64,000 bases of DNA from Candidatus Iainarchaeum sp. (GTDB lineage: Archaea > Iainarchaeota > Iainarchaeia > Iainarchaeales > UBA10219), in assembly GCA_018304425.1 (NCBI GenBank), contig JAGVWE010000002.1:310001-374000 (forward strand), written 5' to 3'. The notes beneath the pieces are model-generated. The model was not told the DNA's origin, searched no databases, and saw only the letters and a program-made list of their open reading frames with translations. Position 1 is the stretch's first letter, and each line of letters starts with the position of its first letter. The translations under genes were made by a program, and so were the position numbers. Shown in pieces: positions 1 to 8,365 of this stretch.

Positions 1-411
1 AGAATGCCGTTGAATGCACGCATGCTGAGAGAAGAAGGCCGAACCGTGGTGTTCACGACGAAAAAGGCCGCGAAGAAGAAAATCAAGGCATTGGAGGGAA
101 GGAAGGGCGTTGAAGTGGTTGTTGGAAAAGAAAAACACGGGGAAGTGGACTTGAAGTGGGTAATGAAGGAGCTGGGCGATGCGGACTTTAACCAGGTGCT
201 GGTGGAAGCAGGCAGGGAGTTAAACACCGCCTTGTTGAAGGCAGGGTTGGTGGACGAGCTGGCGTTGTTCGTGGCCCCGAAAAGAATCGGAGCCAAGGGG
301 TTGGACGTGTTTGACGCAACGGCATTGAAGGGCTGGAAAACCCGGTTAACGGGCTTGGCCGTGAAGCGGCTGGGAGTGGATTGGCTGTTGGCGGCCAGGC
401 TCCGGCCTTAA
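1..411 (+). CDS. RibD C-terminal reductase domain protein (5' end outside window)
   Basis: The C-terminal part of a RibD/DHFR-fold reductase, the family that reduces the ribosyl group of the pyrimidine intermediate in riboflavin synthesis using NAD(P)H. The diagnostic stretch is VLVEAGRELNTALLKAGLVD followed by ELALFVAPKRIG, matching the conserved VEGG...LVDEL.L..AP core. The frame is open to base 1, so the true start is probably upstream; an ATG at base 4 is unlikely to be the start. The stop codon is shared, as a palindromic TTAA, with the convergent rtcA gene. The exact subfamily (stand-alone archaeal reductase or fused deaminase-reductase) cannot be told from the fragment. Confidence 0.8.
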   Translation, partial: RMPLNARMLREEGRTVVFTTKKAAKKKIKALEGRKGVEVVVGKEKHGEVDLKWVMKELGDADFNQVLVEAGRELNTALLKAGLVDELALFVAPKRIGAKGLDVFDATALKGWKTRLTGLAVKRLGVDWLLAARLRP

Positions 412-1448
412 GCGAACCCAACGCCTTTCACGGTCACGCGGCCGGGTTGGCCGAGGTCGCCCACGATGGAAATTTCGCAGTCCAGGAACTGCTTGGTCAC
501 CGCGATGCTGGAAAGCAGGTGCTGGGAAACCTCCGCGCACTGGAAGAAGGAAGTGCCCTTCGCGAGGCCCATGAAGGGAATGAGTTGGTCCGCGAGGTGC
601 ACGTCCACGGGGCGAAGGGAGCGAAGGGATTTCAGGAGGTGCACGGCCGCTTCCTCTCCCACGGTCACTGCGGGCTTGCCCTTCGCGCCCAAGGCGTTCG
701 CGCCCAAGTGAGCTCCATTGTCAAAGCAGGCGAGCAAGTCAAGGCCGCTGCCAATCGTATCGGAATGCGGCGCGGCCTCAATGGATTCAATCCACTCGCA
801 GTCGAATTCCTCGAGCTTCTTGTGCGCGGCCCTTGCCTGGTTGACGGCAACTTCCCGGGGAAGGGAAGCACAGTGGGAAACGCATTGAATGGACTGGAGT
901 TGGCCGAGTTCCGTGAAGTCAACGGCCTTCAAGGGAAGCCGGCCTGGAACGGACTTGAAGGAAACGGCGCCATTACCCTTGGGATAGTAACCGCGCTTGT
1001 TCAACGAGAACTCGAAGTGCACGCCGAACGCCTTCAAGGCGGGCTGCAGGACCCCGGAAAAGTAGTTGGCTGGAGGAGCAAAGGGAACATCCGTTCCCCC
1101 CATCACGCGCAGCCGGACTTCCTCGCGCAGGGAAGGAGGCAAGAGGGCCTGCAACAACAGCGTCACGCTGCCCGCCGAACCGATGTTGACCTGGAGCGAG
1201 GAAGGCCGCACCTTCCCAGGCTTGAAGGTCAGCTGCCTGCTTTCCTTGACCGCGCCCTCGATTTCCGCGTGACAGGTTTCGGCAAGCGTTTTCACGGCCG
1301 TGAAGTGCTGGGGCTGGAGCCCCGGGTTGGGGCGGTTGGAGCGAATCGAGGAAATCGTGAACGGTTTGCCGGTAAGCGCTGACAAGGCCAGGCTCGTGCG
1401 CAGGACCTGGCCGCCGGCCGCGCCATCGACTGGAATGGGTTCAGGCAT
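408..1448 (-). CDS. rtcA: RNA 3'-terminal phosphate cyclase
   Basis: RtcA converts an RNA 3'-phosphate to a 2',3'-cyclic phosphate using ATP through a covalent AMP-enzyme. The 346-residue product has the family length. Recognisable parts are the N-terminal VDGAAGGQVLRTSLALSALT core, the NRPNPGLQPQH segment, and near the C-terminus DVHLADQLIPFMGLAKG, whose His corresponds to the AMP-accepting histidine. The N-terminal glycine run is shorter than the usual GxGGGQ form. I chose the ATG at 1448 over an in-frame codon at 1493 because it starts directly before the conserved core and lies about 27 bases from a TATA-like box, giving a leaderless message. Confidence 0.93.
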   Translation of the reverse strand: MPEPIPVDGAAGGQVLRTSLALSALTGKPFTISSIRSNRPNPGLQPQHFTAVKTLAETCHAEIEGAVKESRQLTFKPGKVRPSSLQVNIGSAGSVTLLLQALLPPSLREEVRLRVMGGTDVPFAPPANYFSGVLQPALKAFGVHFEFSLNKRGYYPKGNGAVSFKSVPGRLPLKAVDFTELGQLQSIQCVSHCASLPREVAVNQARAAHKKLEEFDCEWIESIEAAPHSDTIGSGLDLLACFDNGAHLGANALGAKGKPAVTVGEEAAVHLLKSLRSLRPVDVHLADQLIPFMGLAKGTSFFQCAEVSQHLLSSIAVTKQFLDCEISIVGDLGQPGRVTVKGVGFA

Positions 1449-1469
1449 ACGGAAAGGAGCTGGCAAAAA

Positions 1470-1480
1470 GTTAATAATGG
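1470..1480. promoter_or_regulatory. Shared TATA-like box between rtcA and the epimerase gene
   Basis: AT-rich TTAATAAT element in a 59-base divergent spacer. It is about 27 bases from the rtcA ATG and 33 bases from the epimerase ATG, so it could serve both directions. Placement is inferred from spacing only. Confidence 0.4.
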
Positions 1481-1507
1481 GTTTCCAGGCCAATTACCTG
1501 GATTCGC

Positions 1508-2419
1508 ATGCGCATACTGGTAACGGGGGGAGACGGTTTCATTGGAAGCAAGCTCGTGGCCTTGCTGCGGAAGCGCGGCCACTATGTGCGGGAATTCAAG
1601 GGCGAAATCGCGGACAAAGCCAACGTCGAACGGCAGGTAAGGGGCTTTGACGCGGTCTGCCATTTGGCTGCTCTCATCGACGAAACGGCTGGCAGGCAGC
1701 GGCTGTTCGAAGTCAATGTGAACGGAACGAAGAACGTGTTGGAGGCCGCGGCCCAGGCACGCGTGCAACGGTTCCTCCACGTGAGCACGGTGGGCGTGCA
1801 CGGCGAAGCCAGGGAAAAAATTGACGAGAACGCGGCGTTCCACCCGGAAACGGGTTACGAGCAAAGCAAGGCCGAAGCCGAGAAACTCGTGCATGCTTAC
1901 CTGGAAGTGCTGCCCCTGACCATTGTCCGGCCCGCCCTGGTCTTGGGCGCCAACGAGTACTGGCGGAAAATAATCGACCAGGTCGCAAAGGGTTTCCCAT
2001 TGATTGGGTCGGGGAAAAACCGGTGGCAAATCGTGTACGTGGACGACCTGGTGGAGGCCTTGGCCGGGCTGTTGGGAAGAGAGGACGCCATCGGCGAAAC
2101 CTACATCGTGGCCGAGGAAAAGCCGAGCACGCTCCGCGAAATCTACGAGGAAATCAACCACCAGCTGGGCAGGAAAGAGCCCGTGAAAACGCTGGCCCCC
2201 GTGGCGGCGAAAGCCCTGTCCTATGTTTTCTTGGCGCAGAGCCTGGTCACGGGAAAAAAGTCCATTCTCTTACCTCAGCACGTCGACCGCGTGGTGCGCA
2301 ACCGGGAATACTCGATTGAAAAGATAAAAGCCCTGGGCTGGAAGCCGAAGTACGACGCCAAGGCCGCGGTAGCCAAGATGTTCGAAGAGTTCAAGGAAAA
2401 CGGCGTGGAGTGGGGCTAG
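1508..2419 (+). CDS. NAD(P)-dependent epimerase/dehydratase (extended SDR)
   Basis: A 303-residue extended short-chain dehydrogenase. The N-terminal Rossmann motif TGGDGFIG (GxxGxxG), the HLAA segment and the catalytic YEQSK (YxxxK) are visible. Such enzymes act on nucleotide sugars or related NAD-linked substrates; the substrate cannot be inferred. The C-terminus overlaps the convergent gene by four bases with shared stop codons (CTAG). Confidence 0.88.
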   Translation: MRILVTGGDGFIGSKLVALLRKRGHYVREFKGEIADKANVERQVRGFDAVCHLAALIDETAGRQRLFEVNVNGTKNVLEAAAQARVQRFLHVSTVGVHGEAREKIDENAAFHPETGYEQSKAEAEKLVHAYLEVLPLTIVRPALVLGANEYWRKIIDQVAKGFPLIGSGKNRWQIVYVDDLVEALAGLLGREDAIGETYIVAEEKPSTLREIYEEINHQLGRKEPVKTLAPVAAKALSYVFLAQSLVTGKKSILLPQHVDRVVRNREYSIEKIKALGWKPKYDAKAAVAKMFEEFKENGVEWG

Positions 2420-3186
2420 TGGCGACGCGTCCGCGACTTGGAAGGCGGTTTGGCCGGCACGGCTGGCTCGCCTGATTTTTGTGTCTGGGCCAACATACGA
2501 GTGAGTTCCGCGACCACATCGGGCAAAATGCCTTGCTCGTAAAACTCCCAAATCTTGGCCGGCTTTAAATGGGCTAACAGCAAAACCAGTTGGTGCGGGC
2601 GAACACGCAACAGGACGCGGGCCTTCTTCACCGGCAGGGCGGCGAGGAGTTTGGCCAGCCGTTTGGGTCCCACCTCGTCCCACAAGTGCGAGTGTTCGGC
2701 CGGCGGCAGTTTCTTCAACAGGGCATTCACGGCTTGCTTGCCGGCTTCCAGGTAAAAGGCCCAGGCCCGTGACGGCGGAAAGGCCGTTGTCAGAACCTGC
2801 GCGTCCCGCAGGCCGGCGGTGGCCAAGAACTTCTCCGCGTCCCGCGGATTTAGGTCATCCAACACGCGCTCGAGGAAAGCCAGGTTGGCGCGGGTGCGGG
2901 GCAGGTTCCGCGGCACGAAGCAGTCTGTGAGGATTGCCTGCGTGCGCGGCACGCCAAGAACGTTTGTGAGCGCGGCGAGTTGGTGGCGTGGAAGGAACCA
3001 CGCGGCGGCAAGCACCGACCTTGGCCTAGAGTTGAGGGCCAGGAGTTTCTTCACGCTTGGCGCATGATAGCGCTCGACGGCCATCACTTCCCGCACCCAG
3101 CGGGCATTGGAATCATGAGGCGGCTCGAACAGGTGCTTATGTCCACGCAAGGGAACGGTTGGAGGGGGTCGCCTGCCGAAGGCCAT
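2416..3186 (-). CDS. Hypothetical helical-repeat protein
   Basis: Not recognised as a named family. The 256-residue product has no signal peptide or membrane segment and is predicted mostly helical; residues from about 150 to 230 have short Leu/Pro-rich repeats (LPPAEHSHLWDEV, LAALPVKKARVLL, LAHLKPAKIWEF) resembling MgtE-N or FliG-like helical arrays, and the last 25 residues are basic and disordered. The ATG at 3186 is preferred over a TTG at 3207 because a TATATA box lies about 26 bases upstream of it. Soluble scaffold or nucleic-acid binding roles are both possible. Confidence 0.7.
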   Translation of the reverse strand: MAFGRRPPPTVPLRGHKHLFEPPHDSNARWVREVMAVERYHAPSVKKLLALNSRPRSVLAAAWFLPRHQLAALTNVLGVPRTQAILTDCFVPRNLPRTRANLAFLERVLDDLNPRDAEKFLATAGLRDAQVLTTAFPPSRAWAFYLEAGKQAVNALLKKLPPAEHSHLWDEVGPKRLAKLLAALPVKKARVLLRVRPHQLVLLLAHLKPAKIWEFYEQGILPDVVAELTRMLAQTQKSGEPAVPAKPPSKSRTRRH

Positions 3187-3205
3187 GAAAGAAAAGGGTG
3201 CGACC

Positions 3206-3217
3206 AAATATATAAAA
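3206..3217 (-). promoter_or_regulatory. TATA box of the helical-repeat gene
   Basis: AAATATATAAA on the plus strand reads TTTATATATTT on the gene strand. Its centre is about 26 bases before the ATG at 3186, the archaeal TATA-to-start distance of a leaderless gene, and it decides the start codon. Confidence 0.6.
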
Positions 3218-3222
3218 TTAAG

Positions 3223-4020
3223 CTATTTTCTTTCCTTCGCGGCTTTTCTCGCGCCGTTGCAGAGCGCGGAAATGAGTTGCCTGCACTTGCCCAGGTCGCC
3301 GTTGGCTTTCTCGATGGCAGTTCCAACATGCAGGATGTCGGCCCCGGCCTTGACGGACTCGTACGCGAACTTTTCATCGCGCACCCCGCCCGCGACCACG
3401 ATGGGGATGTCGACCAACTGGCGCGTGTAGGCAATCATGTCCCTGGGAGCGGGGCTCTCGGCGCCGCCACCGGATTCAAGAATCGCAAGGCTCGCGCCCA
3501 TGTACTGGCCGGCCAGCGCGGTGATGCCGGCCAGGTAGGGGAGATGGCGGGGAACCGTTTGCGCACGCGAAATCCAGCCAACGGCTCTGCCGGGTTCCAC
3601 GATGATGTAAGCGGTGGGAATGGTTTCCAAGCCCAATTGCTTGATGGGGTAACTCGCGGCGGTCTGCGCGCCCGTACTCCAATAGGGGTCGAGCGAGTTC
3701 ATGACGTACATGAAGTAGACGGCGTCCGCGTGCTTGGAAATCGTGGCGATGTTGCCGGGAAACAGGATGACCGGCAGCTTGGAGTTTTCCTTGAGGGCCA
3801 GGATGACGTCGTCGAGGAGCTTGCCTTGCGCGCCCACCGAGCCTCCCACGGCAAAGGCATCGATGCCGGACTCGGCTGCAATCTTCGCGATTTTTCCCGC
3901 GGTCTCCACGCCGAGCTCCGGGGGGTCCACTTGCTGGAAGACCAGGGAACCCTTTTCCTCGAGTTGCTTCAAGATGCCGCGGTACACCCGCCCATACCGG
4001 TTCTCGCAACTGTACTTCAT
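3223..4020 (-). CDS. Geranylgeranylglyceryl-phosphate synthase
   Basis: GGGP synthase joins geranylgeranyl diphosphate to sn-glycerol-1-phosphate, the first committed step of archaeal ether lipids. The 265-residue TIM barrel shows the family signatures LPVILFPGN, the YFMYVMNSLDPYW segment, AYIIVEPG with the following VGWI, LAGQYMG, the ESGGGA glycerol-phosphate loop and the C-terminal VVAGGVRDE and GADILHVGTAIE phosphate-binding loops. It is the strongest marker that the host is an archaeon. A TATATAA box about 26 bases upstream of the ATG indicates a leaderless transcript. Confidence 0.94.
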   Translation of the reverse strand: MKYSCENRYGRVYRGILKQLEEKGSLVFQQVDPPELGVETAGKIAKIAAESGIDAFAVGGSVGAQGKLLDDVILALKENSKLPVILFPGNIATISKHADAVYFMYVMNSLDPYWSTGAQTAASYPIKQLGLETIPTAYIIVEPGRAVGWISRAQTVPRHLPYLAGITALAGQYMGASLAILESGGGAESPAPRDMIAYTRQLVDIPIVVAGGVRDEKFAYESVKAGADILHVGTAIEKANGDLGKCRQLISALCNGARKAAKERK

Positions 4021-4041
4021 ACGGATGACTTGGAAAAAGGG

Positions 4042-4049
4042 TTATATAA
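4042..4049 (-). promoter_or_regulatory. TATA box of GGGP synthase
   Basis: TTATATAA, a self-complementary element centred about 26 bases from the ATG at 4020. No ribosome-binding site lies between, consistent with leaderless translation. Confidence 0.6.
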
Positions 4050-4108
4050 AGCCGGCTGGTGCCGGCTGGACACACTACGTCGTCCCCCTTACAGGGGGAC
4101 ATAAATAG

Positions 4109-4768
4109 CTACCCCAACTCGGCCAGGCGCTCGTCGATGGCCTGCTTTTGGCGCTCCCGGGGCTCGCGACGGAGTGGACCGTGACCGGGCAAGAGGGCGT
4201 CGAAGTCGAGGGCCCGGATTTTCCGGAGCGAGGCTTGGAGGTCGACGAGGCTGCCGGAAGGCAAGTCCCATCGGCCGACCGCGTCTGCGAACAGCGTGTC
4301 CCCCGAGAAGAGCAGTCGTTTTTCGGGTTCGAAGAAGCAGACGCTGCCCTGGGTGTGGCCAGGCGAGAACAGGAGGCGCAGGTTGAAGGGGCGAAGCGGC
4401 AACGGCTCGGACTCTACATAATAGCGGTTGACGTGGGGGAAGAACGCGCCCTGGAAGTAGCGGCCGGCCGAGAAGTCCTGGTCGCGGGCGTTGACCAGGC
4501 TGCCATCGTGGACGTGCATCCAGACCTCGGCGTCCGGGAACAAGGAATCCCCTCCAAAGTGGTCGCAGTGGCCATGGGTGTGGAAAACCGCGGAAACCTG
4601 GCCTGGCTCCAAGCCCAGGCCCTTCAAGGAATTAAGCAGGTTGGGGGTGTTTTCTTTTAGGCCTGAGTCGATTAGGGCTATTTTTTTGCCTGCCAATATA
4701 TAGGAATTTGAGCTTGGGCCGGTTGAGTAAACGCAATAAACGCCGGGGCCTACTACCTGTTCCACCAT
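4109..4768 (-). CDS. MBL-fold metallo-hydrolase (glyoxalase II-like)
   Basis: A 219-residue metallo-beta-lactamase-fold hydrolase. The zinc motif HTHGHCDHFGGD is complete and is followed by the later ligands in FSPGHTQGS, FSGDTLF and LPGHGP. Short MBL proteins of this layout hydrolyse thioesters such as S-lactoylglutathione or related substrates; the true substrate is unknown. A TTTTAAAG box lies 27 bases upstream of the ATG. Confidence 0.88.
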   Translation of the reverse strand: MVEQVVGPGVYCVYSTGPSSNSYILAGKKIALIDSGLKENTPNLLNSLKGLGLEPGQVSAVFHTHGHCDHFGGDSLFPDAEVWMHVHDGSLVNARDQDFSAGRYFQGAFFPHVNRYYVESEPLPLRPFNLRLLFSPGHTQGSVCFFEPEKRLLFSGDTLFADAVGRWDLPSGSLVDLQASLRKIRALDFDALLPGHGPLRREPRERQKQAIDERLAELG

Positions 4769-4789
4769 GGAGGAAAAGCGGGTTAAAAG

Positions 4790-4800
4790 GCCTTTTAAAG
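4790..4800. promoter_or_regulatory. TATA-like box between the MBL and nitroreductase genes
   Basis: CCTTTTAAAG is near-palindromic and lies 27 bases from the MBL start on one side and about 36 bases from the nitroreductase ATG on the other, so it may drive both divergent genes. Confidence 0.45.
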
Positions 4801-4830
4801 CCTTCCGGGGCGGTATTATGTGGGGGTTGG

Positions 4831-5349
4831 ATGGAGTTTTTTCAAGCAGTGCGGGAACGGCAGTCCATTCGGGCCTTCAAGCCCTTGCCCATCGAGCCCG
4901 AGAAATTGGATGCCTTGTTTGAAGCCGTGAACCGCGCGCCCTCGGCGGGAAACCTGCAGGCCTTTGAAGTCGTGTTAGTCGAGGAAGCGGAGAACAAGGA
5001 GCGGCTGGCAAGGGCCTGCTTCCAGCAGGCGTTCTTGGCCGAGGCCCCGCTGGTGCTGGTGTTTTTCGCGAACCCGGAGCGGAGCACGCCCAAGTATGGG
5101 GAACGCGGTGAGTTGTATGCCTTGCAGGATGCCACGATTGCCGCGGCCTACACGCAGTTGGTGGCACAGGCCCTGGGGTTGGGCAGCGCGTGGGTGGGCG
5201 CCTTCGAGGAACAGGAAGTCCGGGAGGTCCTGCAGTGCCCAGCGGAATGGATTCCGGTGTGCGTCATCCCCTTGGGGCATGCCAATGAAAAACCTTTCCA
5301 CACGGATAGAAGGATAGCGGAGGAATTGTTCCACCGGTGGGGGCTGTAG
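4831..5349 (+). CDS. Nitroreductase family FMN oxidoreductase
   Basis: A 172-residue nitroreductase-fold flavoprotein. The FMN-binding start FFQAVRERQSIRAF, the NRAPSAGNLQAFEVV segment and the C-terminal GLGSAWVGAF...VCVIPLGH pattern are typical. These enzymes reduce nitro or quinone groups or related small molecules with NAD(P)H; the substrate is not predictable. The ATG chosen begins exactly at the conserved N-terminus. The stop codon directly abuts the ATG of the next gene, so the two are probably co-transcribed. Confidence 0.88.
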   Translation: MEFFQAVRERQSIRAFKPLPIEPEKLDALFEAVNRAPSAGNLQAFEVVLVEEAENKERLARACFQQAFLAEAPLVLVFFANPERSTPKYGERGELYALQDATIAAAYTQLVAQALGLGSAWVGAFEEQEVREVLQCPAEWIPVCVIPLGHANEKPFHTDRRIAEELFHRWGL

Positions 5350-6687
5350 ATGGCGAGTTTCTTGGATGACCGGGAAGCCGTGGTCAAGAAAATCATCGTG
5401 TACACGGGCAAGGCGCGGGCCGACATCGAGAAGCTCATGGAGGCCAAGAAGGAAAAGTTCGCTGGCCTGTTGACGGAGGCGGGCGCGGCCTTCCTGGTGG
5501 CGAAGGAGCTTGGCGTGGACCTGGAGTTCGAGAAAAACATCGCCACGCGGTTGAAGCTGGGGCAACTCGAGGAAGGCATGAACAACGTGGACCTGGAAGT
5601 CGGGGTCAAGCAGGTGTTCCAGCCCAAAAAGTTCGAGAAAGGCGAGAAGAAGGGGCGGCTGTGCAACCTCCTGGTCGCGGATGACTCGGGGGAAATGAGG
5701 TTAACGGTTTGGCACAACGACGTGAAGAAACTCGAAGACGAAAAAATCGAGCGCGGGGCCGCGTTGCTGCTGAAGAATTGTTATGTTACTGCCTTCAACG
5801 ACAAGAAGCAGTTGAACCTTGGTTATAACGGGCAAATGATTGTGTTGAGCGAGCCGACGGCGGGGTTGCCCGGCCAGGCTAGGGAAGCCGTGAAGCTCGG
5901 GGAATTGAAGCCCGGCCTGAACGACGTGGATGTGGTGGCGAGGGTAGCGCGGGTGTACGAGGCCCGTGATTTCGAGTCAGCGGGAAGGAAGGGCAGCCTG
6001 CAGGGCCTGGAGTTGGTGGATGGCTCGGGAAGGGTGCGCGCAACCGCGTGGAATGATTTGGTGGAAGAAGCGGGGAAGCTCGTGCCGGGTTCGCTGATAA
6101 AAATCGAGGGCGCGTACACCAAGGAAGGAATGAAGGGAACCGAACTGCACCTGGGCTGGCAGGCCCGCATCATCGTGGAACCCAAGAAACATTCCCTTCC
6201 CTTCTTGGAGGAACTTGGCGGGCAAACGGTTGCCAAAAAGAAGCTGAATGAGTTGGTGGAGGGAAGCGGAACCGTGCAGGTCACGGGAAAAATAGTGGGC
6301 GTGTACAAGGGCAACCTCGCCTACAACACCTGCCTGAAATGCGGCAAGAAAGTCGAGGAAGACGGGGATGCTTACCGGTGCGCGGCCTGCGGGGAGAGCC
6401 GGGAAGCCGACCTCAACGCGGTGATCGGCGTGGGCCTGGATGACGGCACGGCCGAGGTGCGGCTGGTGGCGTTCGGTGACAAGGCCGAAAAACTCATGGG
6501 CTGGAACAAGGCCGAGTTGCGGAAGCGGCTGCAGACCACGATGGCGGAAAAACTGGTCGAGGAACTCAAGCAACAACTGACCGGGAAAGAGGTTTCGGCG
6601 GTCGGCCGCGCCAAGGAAAACCAGAACACGCGGGAAACCGAGTTCATCGCCTGGGAAATCGCGTTCAAGGAAACCCAAGCGGTTTAA
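5350..6687 (+). CDS. Replication protein A-like single-stranded DNA-binding protein
   Basis: A 445-residue RPA-type protein with successive OB folds. After a helical N-terminal region of about 75 residues there are OB folds near residues 80-165 (VKQVFQP...LLVADDSGEMRLTVWHND) and 175-275 (VVARVARVYEARDF...LVDGSGRVRATAWND), and a third containing a zinc finger CLKC...CAAC near residues 317-345. Archaeal RPAs protect single-stranded DNA in replication and repair and act with RadA. It starts immediately after the nitroreductase stop codon. Confidence 0.9.
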   Translation: MASFLDDREAVVKKIIVYTGKARADIEKLMEAKKEKFAGLLTEAGAAFLVAKELGVDLEFEKNIATRLKLGQLEEGMNNVDLEVGVKQVFQPKKFEKGEKKGRLCNLLVADDSGEMRLTVWHNDVKKLEDEKIERGAALLLKNCYVTAFNDKKQLNLGYNGQMIVLSEPTAGLPGQAREAVKLGELKPGLNDVDVVARVARVYEARDFESAGRKGSLQGLELVDGSGRVRATAWNDLVEEAGKLVPGSLIKIEGAYTKEGMKGTELHLGWQARIIVEPKKHSLPFLEELGGQTVAKKKLNELVEGSGTVQVTGKIVGVYKGNLAYNTCLKCGKKVEEDGDAYRCAACGESREADLNAVIGVGLDDGTAEVRLVAFGDKAEKLMGWNKAELRKRLQTTMAEKLVEELKQQLTGKEVSAVGRAKENQNTRETEFIAWEIAFKETQAV

Positions 6688-6714
6688 AAAAAGGTATTGC
6701 CCTATTTTGAGCGA

Positions 6715-7503
6715 ATGAACGCACGACTTGCCGTTGGAATTCTTTTGCTGTTGCTGATTGTGGCGGCGGGGTGCATGGGGCAACCGAAGGCCCCAGTACC
6801 CTCGAAACAGGTCACAGCCCAGTCTAGTCCCGCGACGAAAACCCCGGCCCATGCACCTGCAGCGACCCCTCCAAAAGAGGCTCCGGCCCCCGCAAAACCT
6901 GGGGGTATCGATTTGTTCGGCGCCTGGCAAACACTGGTGTCTGGAACGCCCCAGGAATACCGCCTCCAAGCCAAGATGACGATGGGCATGAACGGGGAAA
7001 CCCTGTTGGACCAGTATTTCAAGGGCGGCAAAATGCGCCGCTTGGACGGCCAGTCAAGTGGGGACGGCTTGAACACGAATAGCCGGATGTTCTTCTTGCA
7101 AAATGGGGGCACGGTCTTCTGCTCGACGCGGGAGGGAACGGAAACCTGCTTCAAGGTGGCGCCCCAAAACGACGAGCAAAGCCCTGCACAGTTCGATGCA
7201 AAAGCCTATGCGCCGAAACCCGAAGACTATCAATTGGGCAACTTCACCCTGGCCCCCCTGCCTCCCAGAATGGTTGCTGGAGAGTCAACTATTTGCTATA
7301 AAGTTACCTACGCCAAGGAGAAAGTCTCTGAGATGTCCGCCTGCTATACCCCTGATGGGATTGCGATGTATCTGGAAATGACGGGGCCCGAGAGCAGCAT
7401 ACACTTTGAAGCCCAGCGCCTGGAACGCCGCGTGAACGACGCCGACCTGGTGCCGCCGCCGGCGCAGAGCATGGAAGACTTGTACAAGGGCATCAGTAAC
7501 TAG
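6715..7503 (+). CDS. Secreted lipoprotein, first of a tandem pair
   Basis: A 262-residue predicted lipoprotein with a hydrophobic signal segment ending in lipobox VAAGC, then a Pro/Ala-rich spacer. The folded part has Cys pairs (VFCSTREGTETCF and later ICYKV...ACYTP) conserved in the next gene. The two share PQEYR, the two Cys pairs, and LERRVND/LERRVPD near the C-terminus, so they are a tandem duplication. Function unknown; probably surface-anchored. The ATG at 6715 is preferred because a TTTAAAA box lies about 29 bases before it. Confidence 0.82.
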   Translation: MNARLAVGILLLLLIVAAGCMGQPKAPVPSKQVTAQSSPATKTPAHAPAATPPKEAPAPAKPGGIDLFGAWQTLVSGTPQEYRLQAKMTMGMNGETLLDQYFKGGKMRRLDGQSSGDGLNTNSRMFFLQNGGTVFCSTREGTETCFKVAPQNDEQSPAQFDAKAYAPKPEDYQLGNFTLAPLPPRMVAGESTICYKVTYAKEKVSEMSACYTPDGIAMYLEMTGPESSIHFEAQRLERRVNDADLVPPPAQSMEDLYKGISN

Positions 7504-7513
7504 GGGGGAGAAG

Positions 7514-8320
7514 ATGGACACGAGAAAACGGGTGTGGGCATTGTTCTTGTTGGCTGGCCTCTTGTTGGCGGGCTGCGTGAGCCAGAACCCGGTGGTGGAA
7601 ACGAAGCCTGCCGCCAAGGAACCCGTGCCGGAGGCCACGAGCGCGGTGAAGCCGGAACCTGAACCCATATGGGAGCCGCCGGCCAAGCCAAAGCCGGTGG
7701 AAGCGGTCAAGGAAGCTGCACCCAACTGGCCGCAGCCCCAGAAAGCGGAAACGCCGGCCGACGAGTTAAAGGCGTGGATTGGCAAGTGGCCCCAGGAATA
7801 CCGGGTGCAGTACAAGATTACCTCGTTTTTCGGCGAACAAATCGCGGAAATGCTGGAAGCCGAGTACTTCAAGACGGACAAGCGGAGAATCGACTTGTTC
7901 GTCGACGATGGAACGCATTTCACGAACACGCGCACCTTCTACTTGCCGGACCAAACCGTGGTCTGCAATTCCCTGGACGGCGAAGCAGAGTTCTGCGTGA
8001 AAACCGGGAAAGAAGAGGCGCGAACGGACTTCACCCAACTAGAGCAAGCTGACTTCGCTTCCTACACCATCACCCGGGAAGAACCACAGCGCATTGCCGG
8101 CGACCAAACCAACTGCTACAAGCTGGTACGAGCGGAAGATGGCAGCGAGACCACGGTGTGCTACACCTTTGACGGCATCCCCTTGTACTTGTCCACGCTC
8201 GGCAAGCAGGACGGGGTGGACGTGGCAACCACCGTGGAAGCCGAGAGCCTCGAGCGAAGGGTTCCGGACAATGAGCTGGAAGCCCCGAGCGCGCAGAGCC
8301 TCGAAGAACTGGGCGGCTAG
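7514..8320 (+). CDS. Secreted lipoprotein, second of a tandem pair
   Basis: A 268-residue paralogue of the preceding gene, 10 bases downstream and probably in one operon with a GGGGGAG ribosome-binding site. Signal peptide with lipobox LLAGC, Pro/Glu-rich linker of about 60 residues, then a domain with the same four-cysteine pattern (VVCNSLDGEAEFCV, NCYKL, VCYTF). The paired cysteines suggest two disulfides outside the membrane. No named family recognised. Confidence 0.82.
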   Translation: MDTRKRVWALFLLAGLLLAGCVSQNPVVETKPAAKEPVPEATSAVKPEPEPIWEPPAKPKPVEAVKEAAPNWPQPQKAETPADELKAWIGKWPQEYRVQYKITSFFGEQIAEMLEAEYFKTDKRRIDLFVDDGTHFTNTRTFYLPDQTVVCNSLDGEAEFCVKTGKEEARTDFTQLEQADFASYTITREEPQRIAGDQTNCYKLVRAEDGSETTVCYTFDGIPLYLSTLGKQDGVDVATTVEAESLERRVPDNELEAPSAQSLEELGG

Positions 8321-8335
8321 AAAAACAGCCCATAC

Positions 8336-8345
8336 GTATTTATTC
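8336..8345 (+). promoter_or_regulatory. TATA-like box of the cation:proton antiporter gene
   Basis: GTATTTATTC about 26 bases before the ATG at 8366, with no ribosome-binding site between; consistent with a leaderless transcript. Confidence 0.45.
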
Positions 8346-8365
8346 TCCCACGGCGTCTTAATAGC

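Noticed and set aside
381..1382. Forward open frame of 333 codons opposite rtcA
   Set aside because: GC-rich mirror of a well-supported reverse gene; no motif or start signal.
2980..4104. Forward open frame of 374 codons opposite GGGP synthase
   Set aside because: Antisense to a certain gene and runs across its promoter.
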